Program-made: the position numbers and the translations under genes
Shown: piece after piece, positions 57,470 through 64,000 of the stretch
Layout of the letters: each line of letters opens with the position of its first letter
Numbering within the stretch: the first letter of the stretch is position 1
Notes under the pieces: generated by a model
What the model saw: the letters and a program-made list of their open reading frames with translations, nothing else
What the model was told of the DNA's origin: nothing
The model's database searches: none
Assembly: GCF_023806635.1 (NCBI RefSeq)
Contig: NZ_JAMTDQ010000064.1
Location: 1 to 64,000, forward strand
Source of the DNA: Accumulibacter sp.
Lineage (GTDB): Bacteria > Pseudomonadota > Gammaproteobacteria > Burkholderiales > Rhodocyclaceae
DNA length: 64,000 nucleotides
Direction of reading: 5' to 3'

Positions 57470-58528
57470 GTGAGCGCGAAGAACAGACTCGGCAACTTCT
57501 TTGAGGACTTCCAGGTTGGCCAGAAAGTCGCGCACGCGCCGCCGCGGACGATCACCGAAGGCGACGTCGCCCTGTACACGGCGCTGACCGGCTCACGCTT
57601 CGCGACCACCTCGGCCGATACCTTCGCCCACAGCCTCGGTTTCCCGCGCGCGCCGGTCGACGACCTCCTCGCCTTCAACATGGTGTTCGGGCGCACGGTA
57701 CAGGACATCTCGCTGAACGCCATCGCCAACCTGGGTTACGCCGCCGGCCGTTTCGGCCACCCGGTCTACCCGGGCGACACACTCAGCGCCGACTCGACGG
57801 TGATCGGACTGCGGGAAAACAGCGACGGCCGGTCGGGCATCGTCCATGTCAGGTCGTGCGGCGTCAACCAGCGCGGACAGATCGCCCTCGAGTACTGCCG
57901 CTGGGTGATGGTACGCAAACGCGATCCCCGCTCGCCTCCCCAACCGACCTGCGTTCCCGAACTCCCCGACGAGGTCGATGTCGGCGAGCTGGTCGTTCCG
58001 GCGGGAATCCGCCTCAACCAGTACGACACTTCGCTGTCCGGCAGCGACGAACTGTGGGAAGACTATGCCGCCGGCGAGCGCATCGATCACGTCGACGGCG
58101 TGACCATCGAGGAGAGCGAGCACATGCTCGCCACTCGCCTCTACCAGAACGCGTCGCGCGTCCATTTCAACCAGCAGAGCGAGCGCGGCGGACGTTTCGG
58201 GCGGCGCGTCGTCTACGGCGGCCACATCCTCAGCCTGGCGCGTGCGTTGTCGTTCAACGGGCTGGCCAACGCCTTCACCATCGCCGCCATCAATGGCGGC
58301 CGGCATGTCAGTCCGGCCTTCGCCGGCGACACCATCTATGCGTGGACCGAGGTCATCGAGCCGCTGACGCTGCCCGGGCGCAGCGATGTCGGCGCCCTGC
58401 GCCTGCGCACCGTGGCGACCAAGGACCTGCCGTGCAGCAACTTTCCGTACAAGACGGCCGACGGCTCCCACGAGGCGGGAGTCCTGCTCGATTTCGACTA
58501 CACGGTGCTGATTCCCCGGCGCGCGTAG
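57470..58528 (+). CDS. mch: Mesaconyl-C1-CoA hydratase (beta-methylmalyl-CoA dehydratase)
   Basis: Mch, 352 residues, is a double hot-dog MaoC hydratase interconverting beta-methylmalyl-CoA and mesaconyl-C1-CoA. The N-terminus NFFEDFQVGQ, then PRTITEGDVALYTALTGSRFA and LNAIANLGYAAGRFG, closely resembles the Rhodobacter enzyme. The start is GTG at 57470, preceded by GAGGGAGGA; a nearby ATG at 57465 is followed at once by a stop. It ends the plus-strand run of five genes. Confidence 0.93.
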   Translation: MSAKNRLGNFFEDFQVGQKVAHAPPRTITEGDVALYTALTGSRFATTSADTFAHSLGFPRAPVDDLLAFNMVFGRTVQDISLNAIANLGYAAGRFGHPVYPGDTLSADSTVIGLRENSDGRSGIVHVRSCGVNQRGQIALEYCRWVMVRKRDPRSPPQPTCVPELPDEVDVGELVVPAGIRLNQYDTSLSGSDELWEDYAAGERIDHVDGVTIEESEHMLATRLYQNASRVHFNQQSERGGRFGRRVVYGGHILSLARALSFNGLANAFTIAAINGGRHVSPAFAGDTIYAWTEVIEPLTLPGRSDVGALRLRTVATKDLPCSNFPYKTADGSHEAGVLLDFDYTVLIPRRA

Positions 58529-58626
58529 CGGTGCCGGTGGCGATTGCGGCGCTGCGCACGGCGCGCCGCGCACCGCCGCCTGCATCCCTCTTGCCGAAGG
58601 ACCCCGATCGCCGGCTGCTGCCGCGC

Positions 58627-59631
58627 TCAGCGCTCTTCCTGTGGCAGCAGCGGCAACGTCAGGCTGCGGAAACCCTGCTGCTGCCGCGGCAGCTTCTTGC
58701 ACTCCCTGCCGCCTGCGGACCTGACCCCGCCATCATCGCTGAGCAGCTGGACGAGCCGGCCACCGGGGACCGCGAACAGGGCCTCCGGCCGGAGATCCTG
58801 CAGATCGACGTCGATCAGCGCCTGCGGCGCATCGCCTGCGACACCGGACCAGCGGAACAGCCTGAAGCTACCGCTATCGGCCGGTGGACCGGCGACGATC
58901 AGGTACGACGAGCCCACCCGTTCGATGCTGCGAATGCCCCGCTCGGCAAGATCGAGCTCGATGGCCTGCGCCAGCTCTGCAGCCTGCTCGCCAGCCACCA
59001 CCGCCGCCGGGTTGAGCAAGGGAACGAGCAACGCACGCCGCTGCGGCAACGGGTTGCGCAGCCCGATCAGCAAACGGCCGTCCGGCGTCGCCGCCAGGCC
59101 TTCGATGTTGAACCCACCTTCCGCCTCGGCCGCCAGCCGTGCCGCGTCCCGCAAACGGTACGCCCGCAACTCGGGGGCCTTTTCCATCGCCCGCAACAGA
59201 CCTGCATGGGGCGTGCCGACGGTTCGCAGATACGGCGGCCGGCCGTCCGCGGCATCGACGATGTCGGTGGCAAAGAAGCGCCGGCGGCTCTCTTCCTTGC
59301 GGCCGGCGCTGCTCCGGCCATGCGAGCTGATCCAGTAGATCCTGTTGCCGACGCGTGCCGCCGCCTCGATATCCACTTCGTCGCCCGCGGACACGTCGAG
59401 GAAGCGCGACAGGTCGAGACCACGCCCCACCGCAGTCGCCTGTCCACGTCGATAGACCCGCAGGACGGCATCCTCGTCGTTGCCGACGACGAAATGCTCG
59501 GCATCGAGGGCGACTGCGGCCGATGCATCACAGGGTCCCCGATAGCTGAAACGCTCCGACTGGTCCGCCCGGATTCCCGGACCGACCGCTGTGAGCAGGA
59601 CGATGAGGACGACTTTCAGCGCTGCCTTCAT
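58627..59631 (-). CDS. DUF3616 exported protein
   Basis: The protein has 334 residues. A signal peptide (MKAALKVVLIVLLTAVGPGI) precedes a beta-propeller-like domain of the DUF3616 family, with VVGNDEDAVLRVYRR, DVDIEAAARVGNRIYWISSHG, EGLAATPDGRLLIGLRNP and LRPEALFAVPGGRLVQLLSDDG. It is probably periplasmic. The ATG at 59631 is chosen for the signal peptide. The family lacks a defined function. It is convergent with mch and divergent from the oxidoreductase genes. Confidence 0.82.
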   Translation of the reverse strand: MKAALKVVLIVLLTAVGPGIRADQSERFSYRGPCDASAAVALDAEHFVVGNDEDAVLRVYRRGQATAVGRGLDLSRFLDVSAGDEVDIEAAARVGNRIYWISSHGRSSAGRKEESRRRFFATDIVDAADGRPPYLRTVGTPHAGLLRAMEKAPELRAYRLRDAARLAAEAEGGFNIEGLAATPDGRLLIGLRNPLPQRRALLVPLLNPAAVVAGEQAAELAQAIELDLAERGIRSIERVGSSYLIVAGPPADSGSFRLFRWSGVAGDAPQALIDVDLQDLRPEALFAVPGGRLVQLLSDDGGVRSAGGRECKKLPRQQQGFRSLTLPLLPQEER

Positions 59632-59760
59632 TTGCTGGCTCCCTGGTGACGGCGCGACGGCGAGCTCGCGTACCGGCGACATCATAGCTTGGCGGCCGGT
59701 GACGCGGGCAACTGGCAGAGCCTTCGGCCGCAGCCGGCGCCGATCCGCCCCACATCGTGA

Positions 59761-59822
59761 GGTGAACTTTCACCATACGCCGCGGTATCGTTGTTTTCAT
59801 CGGAGTTGAACTCGGCTATGCT
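59761..59822 (+). promoter_or_regulatory. Candidate operator and promoter of the 2-oxoacid oxidoreductase operon
   Basis: A perfect inverted repeat, GGTGAA-CT-TTCACC, lies at 59761-59774. Downstream, TTTTCA (59794-59799) and TATGCT (59817-59822) have a 17-base spacer and lie 42 bases before the gamma-subunit start. The palindrome upstream of the -35 suits an activator or a repressor site. No regulator gene is adjacent. Confidence 0.35.
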
Positions 59823-59863
59823 GCGCGGACGTCGAAAGAACGATGTAAAACAATGGAGGAAAT

Positions 59864-60460
59864 ATGTTCCAGGTCCGCATACACGGTCGCGGTGGCCAAG
59901 GCGTGGTGACGGCTGCCGAGATGTTGTCGATTGCTGCTTTTGAAGAAGGCCGCCACGCTCAGGCCTTCCCAAGTTTCGGTTCGGAACGCACCGGAGCCCC
60001 CGTCGTCGCCTTCTGCCGCATCGCCGACAAGGAGATCCGCCTGCGCGAGCCGATCATGGAACCGGACGCACTGATCATCCAGGATCCCACCCTGCTGTAC
60101 CAGGTCGATGTCTTCAGCGGCCTGAAGAAGAATGGGTACATCCTGATCAATACCAGCCGCAGCTTCGACGAGCTCGGTCTCGGTGATTATGTCCGCGACT
60201 GGCCGCAGGATCGCCTGTGCACGGTACCGGCCACCGAACTCAGCCGCAAGCATGTCGGCCGGCCGATGCCGAATGTGCCGCTGCTGGCGGGTTTCGCCGC
60301 CGCCTCGGGAGTCATCCGCCTGGAATCGGTGATCCAGGCGATCAATGCCAAATTCTCCGACAAGGTGGCGAGCAACAACGTCGCTGCCGCCAGCGAGGCT
60401 TACCAGTTCGTCATCGATGAGGTCGCACACGCGCGGCACGGGGAGACTGCACATGCTTAA
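59864..60460 (+). CDS. porG: 2-oxoacid:acceptor oxidoreductase, gamma subunit
   Basis: The protein has 198 residues, the catalytic gamma domain of pyruvate/2-oxoacid:ferredoxin oxidoreductases. It begins FQVRIHGRGGQGVVTAAEML, the family signature, and continues with HAQAFPSFGSERTGAPV. GGAGG precedes the ATG. It overlaps the alpha-subunit gene by eight bases. The operon order is gamma-alpha-beta-FAD subunit. The oxoacid cannot be set from this subunit; pyruvate is the simplest guess. Confidence 0.9.
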   Translation: MFQVRIHGRGGQGVVTAAEMLSIAAFEEGRHAQAFPSFGSERTGAPVVAFCRIADKEIRLREPIMEPDALIIQDPTLLYQVDVFSGLKKNGYILINTSRSFDELGLGDYVRDWPQDRLCTVPATELSRKHVGRPMPNVPLLAGFAAASGVIRLESVIQAINAKFSDKVASNNVAAASEAYQFVIDEVAHARHGETAHA

Positions 60461-61706
60461 ACAGACCGAGGGTTCACACGCCGTCGCCGAGGCGGTCGCA
60501 CTCTGTCGGCCGGAGGTGATCTGCGCCTATCCGATCTCGCCGCAGACGCATATCGTCGAAGGCCTTGGCGAAATGGTCAAGGCGGGTGAGGTTGCCAACT
60601 GCGAGTTCATCAACGTCGAGTCCGAGTTCGCCGCCATGAGCGTCGCCATCGGCTCGTCGGCCACCGGCGCCCGGACGTACACGGCCACCGCCTCGCAGGG
60701 CTTGTTGTTCATGGTCGAGGCGGTATACAACGCTGCCGGCCTTGGTCTGCCGATCGTCATGACGGTCGCCAACCGCGCCATCGGTGCGCCGATCAACATC
60801 TGGAACGACCACTCCGACTCGCTCTCGCAGCGTGACTGCGGCTGGATCCAGCTGTTTGCCGAAACCAACCAGGAGGCGCTCGACCTGCACATCCAGGCCT
60901 TCAAGCTGGCCGAAGAGGTCAGCCTGCCGGTGATGGTGTGCATGGACGGCTTCATCCTGACGCACGCCTACGAGCGTGTCGACGTACCCACGCAGGAGCA
61001 GGTCGACGCCTTCCTGCCGCCGTACGAGCCGCGCCAGGTGCTCGATCCGAAGGAACCGGTGTCGATCGGCGCCATGGTCGGTCCGGAAGCCTTTTCCGAG
61101 GTCCGTTACCTGGCGCACGCGAAACAGATGCAGGCGCTCGAGCGCATCCCGCAACTGGCCGAGCAGTTCAAGGCGGTCTTCGGCCGCGATTCCGGCGGTC
61201 TGACCCACAGCTACCTCATCGACGATGCGGAGACCGTCGTCGTCGCCATGGGCTCGGTCCTCGGCACGATCAAGGACACCGTCGACGAGATGCGCCGGGA
61301 GGGCCAGCGGATCGGCGTCCTCGGCATCACCTCGTACCGTCCGTTCCCGCTCGACAGCGTCCGTGCGGCGCTGCAGAACGCGCAGCGCGTGGTGGTCCTC
61401 GAGAAGAGCCTGGCGGTCGGCATCGGCGGCATCCTGTCGACCGACGTGCGCATGGCGATGTCCGGCCTGCAGCTGCACGGCCACACCGTCGTCGCCGGAC
61501 TGGGCGGCCGTGCCATCACCCGCAAGTCACTGCGCGGGCTCTTCGGCAAGGCGATCCGTGGCGAACTCGGCCACCTCACGTTCCTCGATCTCGACTGGAA
61601 CGTCGTCAACAAGCAACTCGAACGCGAGCGCACCAAGCGCCGTTCGGGTCCGGCAGCCGAGAGCATGCTGCGCGACATCGGCGTCGTTGCCGCCCGCATC
61701 GGCTGA
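60453..61706 (+). CDS. porA: 2-oxoacid:acceptor oxidoreductase, alpha subunit
   Basis: The alpha subunit has 417 residues and carries the pyrimidine-binding half of the TPP site. Landmarks are CAYPISPQTHIVEGLGEM with the nucleotide-binding segment, NVESEFAAMSVAIGSSATGAR, the TATASQGLLFMVE run and DHSDSLSQRDCGWIQLF. The C-terminal part with VLGITSYRPFPLDSVR is the transketolase-C-like domain. Alpha and gamma overlap, so they are made in equal amounts. Confidence 0.92.
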   Translation: MLKQTEGSHAVAEAVALCRPEVICAYPISPQTHIVEGLGEMVKAGEVANCEFINVESEFAAMSVAIGSSATGARTYTATASQGLLFMVEAVYNAAGLGLPIVMTVANRAIGAPINIWNDHSDSLSQRDCGWIQLFAETNQEALDLHIQAFKLAEEVSLPVMVCMDGFILTHAYERVDVPTQEQVDAFLPPYEPRQVLDPKEPVSIGAMVGPEAFSEVRYLAHAKQMQALERIPQLAEQFKAVFGRDSGGLTHSYLIDDAETVVVAMGSVLGTIKDTVDEMRREGQRIGVLGITSYRPFPLDSVRAALQNAQRVVVLEKSLAVGIGGILSTDVRMAMSGLQLHGHTVVAGLGGRAITRKSLRGLFGKAIRGELGHLTFLDLDWNVVNKQLERERTKRRSGPAAESMLRDIGVVAARIG

Positions 61707-61717
61707 GGAGAACGACC

Positions 61718-62731
61718 ATGAGCTTCCAACCCGTTCATTTCTACCAGACCGGAACCTTCACCGTCGGCAACCGCCTGCTCTCCGCCGAGGAGCGCAGCGT
61801 CCAGGCCAACGTCGAACGGACCAATTCGCTGAACTCGGGACACCGCGCCTGCCAGGGCTGCGGCGAGGCGCTTGGCGCCCGCTACGCGATCGACGCGGCG
61901 ATGAATGCCGCCCGCGGGCGCCTGATCGCCGCCAACGCCACCGGCTGCCTCGAAGTCTTCTCGACTCCTTACCCGGAGACGTCGTGGCAAATCCCGTGGA
62001 TTCACTCGCTGTTCGGCAACACGGCCGCGATCGGTACCGGCATCGCCGCGGCGATCAAGGTCAAGCGACAGAAGGGCCAGATGGATGACGTCCGCGTCGT
62101 CGCCCAGGGCGGTGACGGCGGCACCACCGACATCGGCTTCGGCTGTCTGTCCGGCATGTTCGAGCGCAACGATGACGTGCTCTACATCTGCTACGACAAC
62201 GGCGGCTACATGAACACCGGCGTCCAGCGCAGTTCGGCGACGCCGCCGGCGGCACGTACGGCGACCACCATGCCGGTCGGTCCGGAACCGGGCAATGTCT
62301 TCGGCCAGGGCAAGTTCGTGCCGGCGATCGCCATGGCGCACGAGATCCCCTACGTCGCGACGGCTACCGTCGCCGACCTGCGCGACCTCGAGTACAAGGT
62401 CACCAAGGCGATGGGTCTGCGTGGCGCGCGCTACATCCACATCCTCGTACCCTGCCCGCTCGGCTGGGGCGCGGCCTCGCAGGACACCATCAAGCTGGCG
62501 CGGCTGGCGAAGGAAACCGGCATCTTCCCGGTCTTCGAGGCCGAACATGGCGAGGTCACCGGCGTCCTCAAGATCCGCCGGCCACAACCCGTCGAGGAGT
62601 ATCTGAAGTTGCAGAAACGCTATGCCCACCTCTTCGGCAAGAAGCCGGCAGTGGAGACGATCGCCCGCCTGCAGGCGGCGGCAGACAAGAACATTCGCAA
62701 GTACGGACTGCTCGACCAGGAGGCGAACTGA
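61718..62731 (+). CDS. porB: 2-oxoacid:acceptor oxidoreductase, beta subunit
   Basis: The beta subunit has 337 residues, binds TPP diphosphate and Mg, and carries one 4Fe-4S cluster. CQGCGEALGARYA supplies two cysteines, NATGCLEVFST another. The TPP motif G-D-G...N is GDGGTTDIGFG...CYDNGGYMNTGVQ. The length is typical. The stop overlaps the next start by one base (TGATG), so the FAD subunit is part of the same complex. Confidence 0.92.
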   Translation: MSFQPVHFYQTGTFTVGNRLLSAEERSVQANVERTNSLNSGHRACQGCGEALGARYAIDAAMNAARGRLIAANATGCLEVFSTPYPETSWQIPWIHSLFGNTAAIGTGIAAAIKVKRQKGQMDDVRVVAQGGDGGTTDIGFGCLSGMFERNDDVLYICYDNGGYMNTGVQRSSATPPAARTATTMPVGPEPGNVFGQGKFVPAIAMAHEIPYVATATVADLRDLEYKVTKAMGLRGARYIHILVPCPLGWGAASQDTIKLARLAKETGIFPVFEAEHGEVTGVLKIRRPQPVEEYLKLQKRYAHLFGKKPAVETIARLQAAADKNIRKYGLLDQEAN

Positions 62732-64000
62732 TGGACAAACCCTTTGCGATCACCCTCGATCCCGGCTCATCGCTGGCCAACCGCACCGGCTCCTGGCGCA
62801 CCTCGAGGCCGGTCTATCTCGACCGGCTGCCGCCGTGCAACAAGCAGTGCCCGGCCGGCGAGGACATCCAGGGCTGGCTGTTCCACGCCGAATCGGGCGA
62901 TTACGAGAGCGCCTGGCGGCACCTGACGAAGGACAACCCGTTCCCGGCGATCATGGGACGGGTCTGCTACCACACCTGCGAGGGCGCCTGCAACCGCGGC
63001 CAGCTCGATGCGCCGGTGGGCATCAATTCGGTCGAGCGCTTCCTCGGCGACGAGGCGCTCAAGCGCGGCTGGAAGCTGACGCCGCCGACCAGCGAGTCGG
63101 GCAAGCACGTCCTGATCGTCGGCGCCGGCCCATCGGGAATGTCGGCTGCCTACCACCTGCGCCGCCTCGGCCACCGGGTCACCGTCCAGGAAGCCGGGCC
63201 GCTGCTCGGCGGCATGATGCGCTTCGGCATTCCCAAGTACCGCCTGCCGCGCGAGGTGCTGGAAGCCGAGATGCAGCGGGTCGTCGACCTCGGTGTCACC
63301 GTGAAGCTCGGCAGCAAGGTCGAGAACATCCTCGCGACGATGCAGGATGGGGGCTTCGACGCTGCCTTCCTCGCGGTCGGCGCCCACATCGGCAAGCGGG
63401 CGATGATTCCCGCCGGTGACGCGGCGAAGATCATCGATGCCATCTCGTTGCTGCGCAGCATGGAGGGCGAGGAGAAGCCGCTGCTCGGCCGCCGCGTCGT
63501 CGTCTATGGTGGCGGCAACACGGCCATCGACGTCGCCCGCACCGCCAAGCGCATGGGAGCCGAGCCACTGATCGTCTACCGCCGCACGCGTGAGAAGATG
63601 CCGGCGCACGACTTCGAAGTCGAAGAGGCTCTGCAGGAAGGCATCATGGTCAAGTGGCTGTCGACGATCAAGCAGGCGCACGAATCCTCGCTGACGATCG
63701 AGAAGATGGCGCTCGACAGCAAGGGCTTCCCGCAACCGACGGGCGAGTACGAAACCATCGAGGCCGACTCGCTGGTGCTGGCGCTGGGCCAGGATGTCGA
63801 TCTCGGCCTGCTCGAGGGCGTGCCCGGGCTCGAGGTCAGCGACGGTGTCGTGCAGGTCAACGCCAACATGATGACCGGTCATGCCGGAATCTTCGCTGGA
63901 GGCGACATGGTGCCGGCCGAGCGCAACGTCACGGTCGCCATCGGTCACGGCAAGAAGGCGGCGCGCAACATCGATGCCTGGCTGCGCGGCGAGGAGTATG
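62731..64000 (+). CDS. FAD/NAD(P)-binding oxidoreductase subunit (GltD-like), cut by the window end
   Basis: At least 423 codons are present and the gene runs off the window. The N-terminal cysteine-rich domain (CNKQCPAGEDI and CYHTCEGACNRG) should hold two 4Fe-4S clusters. An FAD motif VGAGPSGMSAAYHLRRLGH lies near 129 and a second dinucleotide site, YGGGNTAIDVARTAKRMGA, near 258. It resembles the small subunit of glutamate synthase. Coupled to gamma-alpha-beta it would link oxoacid oxidation to NAD(P), as in Azoarcus 2-oxoglutarate:NADP or phenylglyoxylate:NAD enzymes. A C-terminal ferredoxin domain may follow. Confidence 0.88.
   Translation, partial: MDKPFAITLDPGSSLANRTGSWRTSRPVYLDRLPPCNKQCPAGEDIQGWLFHAESGDYESAWRHLTKDNPFPAIMGRVCYHTCEGACNRGQLDAPVGINSVERFLGDEALKRGWKLTPPTSESGKHVLIVGAGPSGMSAAYHLRRLGHRVTVQEAGPLLGGMMRFGIPKYRLPREVLEAEMQRVVDLGVTVKLGSKVENILATMQDGGFDAAFLAVGAHIGKRAMIPAGDAAKIIDAISLLRSMEGEEKPLLGRRVVVYGGGNTAIDVARTAKRMGAEPLIVYRRTREKMPAHDFEVEEALQEGIMVKWLSTIKQAHESSLTIEKMALDSKGFPQPTGEYETIEADSLVLALGQDVDLGLLEGVPGLEVSDGVVQVNANMMTGHAGIFAGGDMVPAERNVTVAIGHGKKAARNIDAWLRGEEY

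Noticed and set aside
59864..64000. Phenylglyoxylate:NAD oxidoreductase (padEFGHI) as firm assignment
   Set aside because: The separate delta-subunit gene and the pad gene order are absent, and no other aromatic-degradation gene is in the window; the oxoacid is left open.

Overview
The window is a GC-rich chromosomal stretch of a Gram-negative bacterium. Gene content points to a betaproteobacterium of the Rhodocyclales, and the nearest match I can name is a 'Candidatus Accumulibacter'-like lineage. This rests on DUF1631 and BamC proteins, the dapA-bamC-MBL order, the cysS / TPR-ppiA-ppiB-lpxH neighbourhood, and above all the ethylmalonyl-CoA (EMC) pathway lying beside a Chloroflexus-type citramalate module. 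The taxonomic call is inference. Almost all of the window is protein-coding. I saw no tRNA, rRNA, CRISPR array or intact insertion sequence.

Layout. 0.5-7 kb: small lipoprotein, aldo/keto reductase, DUF1631 protein, rhlE helicase, PP2C phosphatase. 7-12.2 kb (minus strand): glycolate oxidase glcDEF, followed by an acyl-CoA-synthetase-like protein that has lost its catalytic motifs. 12.3-18.7 kb: ParB-like protein, cobalamin genes cobQ, cobU and cobT around a universal stress protein, a nucleoside transporter and a small exported protein. 19-24 kb: zinc-ribbon membrane protein, alanine-rich lipoprotein with a clear terminator, then dapA-bamC-MBL hydrolase and a histone-deacetylase-family enzyme. 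24.2-29.2 kb: moxR-DUF58-tgpA-mltB. 29.2-35.6 kb: recQ, lpxH-ppiB-ppiA-TPR, and divergent cysS.

35.7-39.1 kb is a scarred accessory island. It holds a frameshifted Ycf46-type AAA ATPase fragment joined head-on to a beheaded HTH antitoxin-like gene, a substrate-binding protein, and an RloA-like ATPase remnant fused in overlap to an apparently intact RloB-like gene.

39.2-51.5 kb (minus strand) carries the EMC pathway: CoA-lyase-like gene, mcd, a MaoC hydratase, ecm, meaB and ccr. The Ccr protein carries a C-terminal pair of CBS domains. A quinone-oxidoreductase-like gene, a PhaJ-type hydratase and a mesaconyl-C4-CoA hydratase (meh) follow. 52.5-58.5 kb (plus strand) carries two SmtA/SmtB-like CoA transferases, mct, mcl and mch, which is the second-cycle module of the Chloroflexus 3-hydroxypropionate bi-cycle. 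59.8-64 kb is a 2-oxoacid oxidoreductase (gamma, alpha, beta) plus an FAD/NAD(P) subunit that runs off the end.

How it fits together (inference). Mesaconyl-C1-CoA is made by Mcd in the EMC pathway and is also the substrate of Mct. Ccr-Ecm-Mcd-Mct-Meh-Mcl can therefore be read as a direct route with net conversion of acetyl-CoA plus CO2 to pyruvate. Glycolate oxidase supplies glyoxylate to Mcl, the cob genes support the B12-dependent mutase Ecm, and the oxidoreductase could interconvert pyruvate and acetyl-CoA. The CBS domains on Ccr suggest that the carboxylating entry step is under adenylate control.
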